NCBI GenBank assembly: GCA_027035445.1
Contig: JALVUT010000068.1
Location: forward strand, 1-17,475
DNA: 17,475 nt
Source: Thermococcus sp.
Lineage (GTDB): Archaea > Methanobacteriota_B > Thermococci > Thermococcales > Thermococcaceae
Reading direction: 5' to 3'
Shown: in pieces, positions 1 through 6,409 of the stretch
Position numbering within the stretch: position 1 is the first letter of the stretch
Layout of the letters: every line of letters starts with the position of its first letter
The notes under the pieces: generated by a model
Database searches by the model: none
Told to the model about the DNA's origin: nothing
The model's input: only the letters and a program-made list of their open reading frames with translations
Position numbers and translations under genes: made by a program

Positions 1-1025
1 CCTATACCTTCCTGAACTTCAATGGAACTCATGACGTCAAGCTCTTCCTTCCAAAGGACAGCGAGGTTTACCACTTCCTCCAGGTAAGTCAGAGCAAGCT
101 CGGAGCGGACGTCATGGGTGCCACCTATGTTCTCGTTGATTTCAACCACCCCGTTACCGACAAAGACCTCGCAACGCTTAACGAGATAGTAAGGAACATT
201 GAGAGAATTAACGGCGTTAAGTACGTTTACACAGTTACACAGCCATATGGAAAGTCAGTGAACGCTAGTCTCAAAGAGCTCCGGGGGATTGGAGGTGCAA
301 GGTACCTCTCAACCACAGAAAACATGGTTCTCATAGAGGTCATCAGTAAATACCAGGCAACGACCAAGCCTGCCCATCAGACGGTAGAAAAGATCAGAAA
401 CCTCCTCAAGGGCTATGAGTCAAGCGGAAAGATAGCTAAAGGCATGGTTGGGGGTGGAGCGGCACTCGACCTTGACCTCAGCAACCTCATCAACAACATC
501 TTCTGGCACAGGATTCTTCCGGTGGCCCTCCTGCTGATGTTCCTAGCCTTAATACCGACGCTCAGGGGAATTCCAGCTGTAATTTCCACAATGATAACAA
601 TCGGCACCGGAGTGCTCCTCAGCATAGCAATCTCAACATGGATCTTCCAGAGGGTTTTTGGCCAGGAGATTATGTGGTTCCTGCCGCTGATGGTCTTCGT
701 CGTGCTCATGGGAGTCGGCATAGACTACAACAGCTTCTACCTCGTCAAAGCAAGGGACGAGTTTGAAAGAAGGGATGCAAAGGAGGCCCTGATAGTTGCA
801 GGAGGGACTATGGATCTAATTGTCATAGGTCTTGCAACGGTGCTCGCCACCACCTACGGTGCATTGATTACCAGCTCGACCTGGGGGACGAGAGAGATAG
901 GATTCGCCCTCGCCGCAGGGGTGCTGATAACGGCAACGCTGGCGGTTTACTTCCTTGGACCAGCCCTCATGAGCCTCTTTGGAGAGAAGGGCTGGTGGCC
1001 ACTCCACAGGGTTGAGAAGAAGTGA
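1..1025 (+). CDS. MMPL/RND-family transporter, C-terminal part (5' end outside window)
   Basis: The frame is open from the first bases of the window (codons from position 3), so the ATG at 114 is internal and the gene starts upstream. The visible part is a short extracytoplasmic portion (ending near the segment SSGKIAKGMVGGGAALD), then five hydrophobic segments. The third ends in GVGIDYNSFYLVKARDEF, which matches the GxGxDYxxF signature of MMPL/RND exporters, and the last ends near FLGPALMSLFG. This order (periplasmic-type domain, then a C-terminal membrane bundle) is the second half of an RND-like protein of the archaeal HAE3/MMPL type. Such proteins usually export lipids or hydrophobic compounds using the ion gradient; the substrate cannot be read from this part. 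A T-rich stretch follows the stop. I am sure of the family, not of the substrate. Confidence 0.88.
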   Translation, partial: YTFLNFNGTHDVKLFLPKDSEVYHFLQVSQSKLGADVMGATYVLVDFNHPVTDKDLATLNEIVRNIERINGVKYVYTVTQPYGKSVNASLKELRGIGGARYLSTTENMVLIEVISKYQATTKPAHQTVEKIRNLLKGYESSGKIAKGMVGGGAALDLDLSNLINNIFWHRILPVALLLMFLALIPTLRGIPAVISTMITIGTGVLLSIAISTWIFQRVFGQEIMWFLPLMVFVVLMGVGIDYNSFYLVKARDEFERRDAKEALIVAGGTMDLIVIGLATVLATTYGALITSSTWGTREIGFALAAGVLITATLAVYFLGPALMSLFGEKGWWPLHRVEKK

Positions 1026-1044
1026 CCCTTCTTTTTTCTTTTAC
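1026..1044 (+). terminator. T-run terminator after the MMPL gene
   Basis: Directly after the TGA stop is a pyrimidine stretch dominated by T runs (CCCTTCTTTTTTCTTTT). Archaeal RNA polymerase stops at oligo-T without needing a hairpin, and none is seen here. The call rests on composition and position. Confidence 0.5.
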
Positions 1045-1060
1045 TCCGAGACTTCGACAC

Positions 1061-1069
1061 CCTTTTAAA
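1061..1069 (+). promoter_or_regulatory. TATA box for the AEC permease gene
   Basis: CCTTTTAAA is centred about 27 nt upstream of the ATG at 1092. No ribosome-binding site sits at normal spacing (GGTGAG at 1071-1076 is 15 nt away), so the transcript is probably leaderless or nearly so. Confidence 0.5.
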
Positions 1070-1091
1070 CGGTGAGACCCTCGCTTCAATC

Positions 1092-1970
1092 ATGAATATC
1101 TATGAGATGCTCGCGCTCATAGCGGTGGGTTACACCCTTAAGCTCCTGATCCGGGATAGGAGGATATTTCAATGGCTCAGCTTTATTTCAACACGGTTTC
1201 TCCTCACGCTTTTCGTCTTTGGCAACGTCGCAGGCAAGGATCTGGCTTACTTAGTCAGTATAAAGACGGTCTTCGTTTACGTTATCCTCATCATAATCCT
1301 GAGCCTCGGTCTTTCCTACCTCTACGCACGGCGCTTTGTGAAAGATGAGGACTGGCGCGGGGCACTCATGATACTCTCGACCTACCCCAACACCGCCGCG
1401 ATGGGTTTCCCCATAGCGAGTCTATTCATGAGTGACATAACCCCCGCCATACTTTACTCTACCACGAACAGCCTCATTGTTCTCCCCCTTGCAACCTTCA
1501 TAGCCGCCCACTACTCAAGCGGGAAAGCTTCCGTTAGGAGAAGCCTCGTCAAGGCCCTCAAGTTCCCGCCGACCGCCGCGAACCTGCTGGCGCTAGCCCT
1601 CGTCCTCGCAGGAATGCATCTGCCGGACTGGTTCCTCAACCCTGTAAAGGCGGTCGGCTGGTGGAGTATACCATTGCTGCTAATTTACTTCGGCTCGATA
1701 ATCGATCTCCGTGACTTCCGGCTGAGACACCTCCTTGAGATCGGCCTCTTCCGGAGCGTCCTCCCCTTCCTCTTCGTCTTCCTGACACTCAGAGGAACCG
1801 GAGATGTTTGCTACGCGATCCTAGTTGAGGCGTCTATGCCGCCTGCGATAATGGCAAACGTCCTCCTGGCCCATTACAGGCTGAAGGCGGGAGAGGGGAT
1901 AGGCGTTACCGTTGTTCTAACCCTCATCATCCTTGCCTTCTTCACGGCGCTGAAAACGGCCGGTTTCTGA
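1092..1970 (+). CDS. AEC (auxin efflux carrier) family permease
   Basis: The protein has 292 residues and is almost wholly membrane embedded, with about ten hydrophobic segments split by a hydrophilic loop near residues 170-180 (SSGKASVRRSLVKALKF). The motif STYPNTAAMGFPIASLF at about 96-112 matches the conserved N-x(3-4)-GxP element of the first helix bundle in AEC permeases. The second half repeats the pattern (LLIYFGSIIDL, then EASMPPAIMANVLLAHY at about 247-263). This is the internal two-fold repeat expected of the family. AEC members carry small organic anions or related solutes across the cytoplasmic membrane; no substrate can be assigned. The gene stands alone, with its own TATA box and an M42 peptidase gene 48 nt downstream that has its own promoter. 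Length is near the family norm of about 300. Confidence 0.85.
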   Translation: MNIYEMLALIAVGYTLKLLIRDRRIFQWLSFISTRFLLTLFVFGNVAGKDLAYLVSIKTVFVYVILIIILSLGLSYLYARRFVKDEDWRGALMILSTYPNTAAMGFPIASLFMSDITPAILYSTTNSLIVLPLATFIAAHYSSGKASVRRSLVKALKFPPTAANLLALALVLAGMHLPDWFLNPVKAVGWWSIPLLLIYFGSIIDLRDFRLRHLLEIGLFRSVLPFLFVFLTLRGTGDVCYAILVEASMPPAIMANVLLAHYRLKAGEGIGVTVVLTLIILAFFTALKTAGF

Positions 1971-1977
1971 GCCGATG

Positions 1978-1988
1978 CCCTTTTTAAC
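1978..1988 (+). promoter_or_regulatory. TATA box for the M42 peptidase gene
   Basis: CCCTTTTTAAC lies about 36 nt upstream of the chosen ATG at 2019. That leaves room for a short leader carrying the GGTGAT ribosome-binding site at 2009-2014. A second T/A-rich stretch (CTTTTAAC, 2001-2008) is too close to serve this start. Confidence 0.45.
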
Positions 1989-2018
1989 CCTTCGACTAAT
2001 CTTTTAACGGTGATAACC

Positions 2019-3038
2019 ATGGAACACGTCGTTGAAATTCTGAGGGAGATCCTTGAGATACCTTCCCCAACAGGCTACACTAAGGAAGTTCTGACCCAGA
2101 TCGAGAAAAGGCTCAACGGGGCCGGAATCAGGACCTACTACACCAACAAGGGAGCTCTCATAGCGGGAAACCACCCCGAGCCGGAGCTGGTAATAGCGGG
2201 CCACGTTGACACCCTTGGGGCCATGGTCAAGGAAATCCTGCCGGATGGAAACCTAAGATTCACCCGCGTCGGTGGACTTCTTCTCCCGACCTTCGAGGGC
2301 GAGTACTGCACGGTAATAACCCGCTCCGGGAAGCGCTATCGCGGCACACTTCTCCTAAAGAATCCCAGCGTCCACGTCAACAGGGAGGCCGGAAAGAAGG
2401 AGCGCAAGGAGGAGAACATGTACGTCCGCCTCGACGCCGAAGTTGAAAAGAAGGAGGACACTGAGAAGCTCGGGATAAAGCCAGGCGACTTCATAGCCTT
2501 CGACCCGAAGTTCGAATACGTGGGCGGCTTCGTCAAGGCCCATTTTTTAGATGACAAGGCCAGCGTCGCGGTGATGATTGACCTGCTCCTTGACCTCGGA
2601 GCCGAGAACCTGGAGAGGCTCCCGGTGGCGTTCTTCTTCTCGCCCTACGAGGAGGTCGGCCACGGCGGCTCTGCCGGCTATCCAGAGAGCGCAAAGGAGC
2701 TTTTAGTGGTCGACATGGGTGTCGTGGGAGATAGCGTTGCCGGAAGGGAGACGGCCGTTTCAATAGCCGCCAAGGATTCCAGTGGCCCCTACGACTACGA
2801 GATGACGACCAAGCTCATTAAACTCGCCGAGAAAAGGAACATCCCACACGCCGTTGACGTTTTCCCCTACTACGGCTCCGATGGGAGCGCTGCCTTAAGA
2901 GCCGGCTGGGACTTCCGCGTTGCCCTCATCGGCCAGGGAGTCCACGCAAGCCACGGCATGGAGAGGACGCACATCAAGGGACTGCTCGCCACAAAGGATC
3001 TGATAAAAGCTTATATCGAGGAGAAGTTTGGGCTTTGA
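2019..3038 (+). CDS. M42 family metallo-aminopeptidase (TET-type)
   Basis: The start is ATG 2019 (339 aa), because GGTGAT at 2009-2014 is a good ribosome-binding site for it; a GTG at 2010 in the same frame overlaps that site. Dinuclear-metal peptidase motifs of family M42 appear in order: GHVDTLG (H62), HFLDDKAS (D178/D179), SPYEEVGHGG (catalytic E211 and ligand E212), VVDMG (D232), and VHASHGMERTH near the C terminus (H312 is the likely last ligand). Residues 65-160 form the inserted dimerisation region usual in the family. M42 enzymes of Pyrococcus and Thermococcus form large dodecameric tetrahedral (TET) cytosolic aminopeptidases that trim peptides left by the proteasome. Several paralogues with different residue preferences occur per genome, and the sequence does not say which this is. 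Annotations as endoglucanase for such proteins are historical. Confidence 0.92.
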   Translation: MEHVVEILREILEIPSPTGYTKEVLTQIEKRLNGAGIRTYYTNKGALIAGNHPEPELVIAGHVDTLGAMVKEILPDGNLRFTRVGGLLLPTFEGEYCTVITRSGKRYRGTLLLKNPSVHVNREAGKKERKEENMYVRLDAEVEKKEDTEKLGIKPGDFIAFDPKFEYVGGFVKAHFLDDKASVAVMIDLLLDLGAENLERLPVAFFFSPYEEVGHGGSAGYPESAKELLVVDMGVVGDSVAGRETAVSIAAKDSSGPYDYEMTTKLIKLAEKRNIPHAVDVFPYYGSDGSAALRAGWDFRVALIGQGVHASHGMERTHIKGLLATKDLIKAYIEEKFGL

Positions 3039-3181
3039 GCCTCTGTTTATCTTTTCTATTGAGGCCTTTAATGCATTCCCGTGCGGATTATTCCCACAAA
3101 AATAAAAGGCCAGAGGGCGCTGAAGTCCCACTCCGAAGGTGCTCCCGAAGTCCTCAGAGGCCTCAGGGATTTGGGCAAAAA

Positions 3182-3191
3182 GGATAAATAA
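3182..3191 (+). promoter_or_regulatory. TATA box for the nucleotidyltransferase/small-protein pair
   Basis: GGATAAATAAAAG is centred about 24 nt upstream of ATG 3210, with no ribosome-binding site between, which fits a leaderless start. The rest of the 3039-3209 gap holds no gene that I can support. Confidence 0.5.
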
Positions 3192-3209
3192 AAGAAGACC
3201 CCAATTTTG

Positions 3210-3803
3210 ATGGGAATGACAATGGGAATCGAGATTGGCGAAGGCAAGATAATTATCTCACGGGAGCTCAGTGACCTTGATCATTTCGTTTTGGATGTTG
3301 TCAAACTGATTGAAAAGTACACCAGATATGTCATAGTTAGTGGATACATCACTATACTTCTTGGACGCTCAAGGGGCACCGAGGACGTTGACTTTGTAAT
3401 TGAACCTCTTCACAGGGGGGAGTTTGAACGGCTGTGCGGTGAGGCGCTGGTAGGCGGCTTTGAATTCCTGAACCCGGAAGACTGCGGTGGACTCTATGAG
3501 ATGCTCCAAGAAAAAATGGGCATTAGAATGACTAGGAGGGGTGAGATAATCCCCAACGCAGAAATAAAGTTCCCAAAGGATACCTTCCATGAAGAGGCTC
3601 TAAAGAAACGCATCCCCGTTGTGCTCAACGATGATGAAATCTACATCTCACCAATCGAGCTCCAGATAGCGTACAAGCTCTACTTGGGGAGCGATAAAGA
3701 CGTGGAGGATGCATTTTTCCTCTACGAGCTTTTCAAGAAAAACCTCGATAGGAGGCTTCTCGATGGGTACGCAAAAAGGCTCAAAGTTGAGGTTCCGTTC
3801 TAA
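3210..3803 (+). CDS. Nucleotidyltransferase-fold protein (AbiEii/DUF6036-like)
   Basis: The protein has 197 aa from ATG 3210; a TTG at 3207 and ATGs at 3216 and 3222 are alternatives, but the first ATG fits the leaderless promoter. Residues 44-64 (SGYITILLGRSRGTEDVDFV) match the polymerase-beta type nucleotidyltransferase core: a small-residue turn after a strand, then T-x-D-x-D with D59 and D61 as metal ligands. The C-terminal part (IELQIAYKLYLGSDKDVEDA, about 149-168) resembles the region after the core in AbiEii-type and DUF6036 proteins. Relatives include type IV or MNT-type toxins and antitoxins that move nucleotides onto tRNA or protein. The last 41 bases overlap the start of a small basic protein gene in another frame, so the two are probably translated together. 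The target and the toxin or antitoxin role are inference. Confidence 0.72.
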   Translation: MGMTMGIEIGEGKIIISRELSDLDHFVLDVVKLIEKYTRYVIVSGYITILLGRSRGTEDVDFVIEPLHRGEFERLCGEALVGGFEFLNPEDCGGLYEMLQEKMGIRMTRRGEIIPNAEIKFPKDTFHEEALKKRIPVVLNDDEIYISPIELQIAYKLYLGSDKDVEDAFFLYELFKKNLDRRLLDGYAKRLKVEVPF

Positions 3804-3993
3804 CCGGGACATGGAGGAGAGGCTGGCCTTCATAAGGCTCTACGTCAAAAGGCTGAAGGAGAACCCAGACAAGGTGTTCAGACAGCAGGTCAGGCTCGTT
3901 AACTCTTTTCTGAAAGCCGCGAAGAACTTCCCGCTCACAAAGGGGGAGTACCTCAGGCTCAAGGGGGAGCTGAAAGTAAAGAAAAAAGCTTAG
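3763..3993 (+). CDS. Small basic protein overlapping the nucleotidyltransferase gene
   Basis: The start is ATG 3763 (76 aa), because GGAGG at 3751-3755 stands 7 nt before it. That makes a 41-nt overlap with the preceding gene in another frame. The alternative ATG 3811 (60 aa, beginning MEERLAFIRLYVKRL) lies just after the upstream stop but has no clear ribosome-binding site. The protein is lysine- and arginine-rich, predicted mainly alpha-helical, without Cys or membrane segments; its C-terminal half reads like two amphipathic helices (VRLVNSFLKAAKNF, then GEYLRLKGELKVKKKA). I do not recognise a named family. Co-transcription with a nucleotidyltransferase-fold gene suggests a partner or antitoxin-like role, but the sequence does not prove this. 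The gene ends 3 nt from the convergent SPFH gene. Confidence 0.65.
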   Translation: MGTQKGSKLRFRSNRDMEERLAFIRLYVKRLKENPDKVFRQQVRLVNSFLKAAKNFPLTKGEYLRLKGELKVKKKA

Positions 3994-3996
3994 GCC

Positions 3997-4995
3997 TCAC
4001 TCTATCTTGGCCCCGCACACCGGGCAGAACTTCGCTCCTTCCGGAACTATGTGACCGTTCGGACAGCGCTTTATCTCATGGCCGCAGTAGGGACAGAATC
4101 TTGCCCCGGGTGGAATCGGCTTCCCGCAGTAGGGACATATCTCCTGCTGTTGGGCCTGCTGTGCTGCTGGGACCGCCGGCTGCTGTGGCTGTGCTGGAGG
4201 AACTCCGCCGCCAGCGTAGGGCTGTGCAGGTTGAGCTGGCTGGGCGGGCTGCATGAGTTGAGGGATTAACATCATTCCTGCCCCAACAGCGGCCCCCTGA
4301 CTTTTACCCAGCTCCGCCGCCACCTGCTTTGTCGTATCCATCTGCATGACATACTGAGCGTTGCCTGTTTGCATTATCCAGAAGAGCCTCTGGCGCCACT
4401 CGTCGGTTGTGTTGACTCCCTCGATTTTTACATCAACAAGTTCAAGGCCGAGCCTGCGGAAGTCCTCTATGAGTTTGACCTTGACCTGCGTGCTCACCAT
4501 GTCGAGGTTCTGGAATAGGTCGACGATTGAGTAAGCCGAGAGGTGCTTCATCATACCCTCGTTGAAGTACGCCCTGATGAACTTGGTAACGTCGGCAGTA
4601 TCGTAGAGGCTCTGGCCACCAACCACCTCGGTTATGAAGAGAACTGGATCGGCCACCTTGAACCAGTAGACGCCGTAGTACTTGACCGGGGCAAGCTCTT
4701 TTGTCTGTGTTTCTCCTCCGTATCTCCCCTGGAACTGCTTTATGCTGACAAAGATCACCGTCGCCTTGAAGGGGCTGTTGCCCCCGCCGACGAGCTTGTA
4801 GAGGAGTGGTAGATTCTGAGTCGTCAGTGTGTGTCTTCCCGGCCCAAGGACGTCGTAGATTTTCCCATCGCGCATGAAGACCGCCACTTCGTACTCGTGC
4901 ACTATCAGCTGCGCGCCCCACTTTATGACCTCGTTCGGGTACCTCCAGATTATCTCGTCTTCCCCCGGGTTCACCCATTCGATTACCTGCACCAT
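3997..4995 (-). CDS. SPFH-domain protein with two C-terminal zinc ribbons (YdjI/virion-core-like)
   Basis: The protein has 332 aa from ATG 4995, preceded by GGGTGAG; a GTG at 5004 in frame overlaps the previous gene and that site. Residues 1-210 have the look of the SPFH/band-7 superfamily members that lack a membrane anchor (the YdjI or virion-core type): EYEVAVFMRDGKIYDVLGPG, GVYWFKVADPVLF, VDLFQNLD, and FRRLGLELVDVKIEGVN. A low-complexity Ala/Gln/Pro linker follows at about 248-284. Then come two zinc ribbons: C287, C290, C301, C304, and C311, H315, C324, C327. SPFH proteins oligomerise into scaffolds at membranes; the zinc ribbons probably bind a partner or nucleic acid. It is the last gene of a four-gene operon whose first two products also carry zinc ribbons, which supports a shared membrane complex. 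No transmembrane helix is seen in this product. Confidence 0.85.
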   Translation of the reverse strand: MVQVIEWVNPGEDEIIWRYPNEVIKWGAQLIVHEYEVAVFMRDGKIYDVLGPGRHTLTTQNLPLLYKLVGGGNSPFKATVIFVSIKQFQGRYGGETQTKELAPVKYYGVYWFKVADPVLFITEVVGGQSLYDTADVTKFIRAYFNEGMMKHLSAYSIVDLFQNLDMVSTQVKVKLIEDFRRLGLELVDVKIEGVNTTDEWRQRLFWIMQTGNAQYVMQMDTTKQVAAELGKSQGAAVGAGMMLIPQLMQPAQPAQPAQPYAGGGVPPAQPQQPAVPAAQQAQQQEICPYCGKPIPPGARFCPYCGHEIKRCPNGHIVPEGAKFCPVCGAKIE

Positions 4996-4996
4996 C

Positions 4997-5491
4997 TCAC
5001 TCACCCGCCGCGAAGCTCATCCTCTTGTCCAGGACTTCCTCAAAGGAGTTCAGCCTGTCGTCGAGGTCGAGGACGGCCATGCCGAGAGCCTGCGGGTTGG
5101 CAATCCCCCCGTTGATGGCCCCGACGCCACTCAATATTCCCTCGGCCAGCTCTATCATCCTCCCATCGTACTCAATGAGCCTGTTTATCTCCTTCTCCTT
5201 GAACTTCACCCTGTCGAAGTAACCACGGTAGCCGGCCTCGGCGTGCCTGACCCTGCTCTCGAGGGCCATGAGCTTCTTCCTCATCGTGTCTATCGCCACA
5301 AGCTGGGGGCAGTTGACCATTGCACACCTTTGCAGGGTCCTCTCCATCTCGCGCCTGGCCTGTGCGAGTATATCCGCCACCTTGCCGCGAACGAGCCTGT
5401 CGTCCTCTCTCAAAAGCTCCTTCTTCTTGTAGCCGTGGAAGCCCGGAATAACGAGCTCAAGCTTCTCAACTATCGAAGTTTCCTTTCCCAT
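4997..5491 (-). CDS. Helical protein of unknown function in the SPFH operon
   Basis: The 164-aa protein starts at ATG 5491 behind an almost ideal ribosome-binding site (GAGGTGAT just upstream). It is strongly helical and rich in charged residues. A helical tract rich in Lys/Arg/Glu spans about 20-110 (from GYKKKELLREDDRLVRGKVA through DRVKFKEKEINRLIEYDG), a more hydrophobic Gly/Ala/Ile patch lies at about 118-135 (GILSGVGAINGGIANPQALG), and a final acidic helix follows (LDLDDRLNSFEEVLDKR). Two Cys (CAMVNC) at about 56-61 are noted without a clear metal site. No signal peptide and no clear membrane helix. I do not recognise a family; a coiled-coil scaffold or PspA-like membrane partner is one reading. 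One nucleotide separates its stop from the SPFH start, so coupled translation is likely. Confidence 0.75.
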   Translation of the reverse strand: MGKETSIVEKLELVIPGFHGYKKKELLREDDRLVRGKVADILAQARREMERTLQRCAMVNCPQLVAIDTMRKKLMALESRVRHAEAGYRGYFDRVKFKEKEINRLIEYDGRMIELAEGILSGVGAINGGIANPQALGMAVLDLDDRLNSFEEVLDKRMSFAAGE

Positions 5492-5507
5492 GATATCACC
5501 TCACCCA

Positions 5508-6404
5508 TCACAGGGCCCTGAAGTAAACGTTGCCCCTGTCCGTTTTCATCACCTGACTCACCGTCCTCTTGCCCACGGAGCCCTTCATGAATATCCCGGC
5601 CCCTCCAGCCACGCCCGCGACGAGACCGCCGATGGCCCCCCAGGCACTACTCAGAGTGGCAGAAGCGATGAGCCCGAGTAGAACCCCGACTCCAACGACA
5701 CCACCGCCGAGGAGCGTGGCCTTCTTCCTTGCCCCGCCCATTAATGGGTACTCACCCCGTATCACCCTCCCGTCGGTGCCGTCAACGAAGTTCACGAAGG
5801 TCTCCCCGCCGTACTCATAGTGAACTTCCCAGAGAGGGTAGTGGACGAGGCCCTGGAACCTGACGGTGAGCTCAAGCTCCCCCGCGCTGCTGCCCTCCTC
5901 GCTGGCCTCTTTCCTGAGAGCGTTCTCAAGCCGGGAGTGCGCTATCTCCTCCGCCTCTTTCCCCTTCATCTCCGGCTCGTAATACTTCCCCTTTTTAACG
6001 GTGGCCTCGTCGAAGAAGCGCTTCCCCCTAACAGGGAACGGGTAGTTCATCAGCAGGGTTTTAAACGGCGATCCTGCCGGGATTCCAATGAACTCCACTT
6101 CCTCGACGCTCTCCTTAACCCTGCTCTTCCCGTGAAGGTAGAAGAAGTAAACCGGAACCCAGTGAAGCTCCTTCTTCAGAACCTTCGCGTCCGTTATGTC
6201 TGCGGGGGCACCGTACTGCCTCGAGAGGAACTTAAGCAGCAGCCCAGCGGGATCCTTCTTCATAGGCGGAAAGAAGAAGTGCTCCTCCTGGACTTCCGAA
6301 CCCGCGTGGATGTGGAACGTAGTTCCGCAGTAGGGACAGGTCGCCACGCTCACCGTGTCGGGAACCTTAAAAGTTGCCGAGCATGTGGGACACTTTACTT
6401 CCAT
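5508..6404 (-). CDS. Zinc-ribbon membrane protein, second paralogue
   Basis: The start is ATG 6404 (298 aa) behind GAGGTGAG; a GTG at 6413 in frame would overlap the upstream stop. An N-terminal zinc ribbon uses C5, C8, C23 and C26 (CPTC and CPYC). A soluble region then holds two beta-rich modules: HWVPVYFFYLHGKSRV (about 81-96) and HYPLWEVHYEYGG (about 188-200). Two glycine-rich transmembrane helices at about 229-249 and 253-273 follow, with a 25-residue tail. Both beta modules have clear counterparts in the upstream gene (YAPYWNGKVHVYGTVRYM and LPMWTVYYRYGDSIFHVVF), so the two are ancient duplicates. The topology suggests cytosolic zinc-ribbon and core domains anchored in the membrane by a helical hairpin. 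Function is unknown; operon linkage to an SPFH protein points to a membrane-associated assembly. Confidence 0.78.
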   Translation of the reverse strand: MEVKCPTCSATFKVPDTVSVATCPYCGTTFHIHAGSEVQEEHFFFPPMKKDPAGLLLKFLSRQYGAPADITDAKVLKKELHWVPVYFFYLHGKSRVKESVEEVEFIGIPAGSPFKTLLMNYPFPVRGKRFFDEATVKKGKYYEPEMKGKEAEEIAHSRLENALRKEASEEGSSAGELELTVRFQGLVHYPLWEVHYEYGGETFVNFVDGTDGRVIRGEYPLMGGARKKATLLGGGVVGVGVLLGLIASATLSSAWGAIGGLVAGVAGGAGIFMKGSVGKRTVSQVMKTDRGNVYFRAL

Positions 6405-6409
6405 CTCCC

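Noticed and set aside
114..1025. ATG 114 as the start of a complete transporter gene
   Set aside because: The frame is open to the window edge, and the visible protein lacks the first half of an MMPL/RND transporter.
4240..4262. Repeated QPA codons as a mobile or tandem DNA repeat
   Set aside because: It is a short low-complexity Ala/Gln/Pro linker between the SPFH domain and the zinc ribbons, common in such proteins.
4442..4978. Minus-strand ORF of 178 aa in another frame of the SPFH gene
   Set aside because: It is an Arg/Gly-rich shadow reading of the SPFH coding sequence.
4874..5521. Plus-strand ORF of 215 aa
   Set aside because: It crosses two well-supported minus-strand genes with good ribosome-binding sites; it is a shadow in GC-rich DNA with no recognisable protein features.
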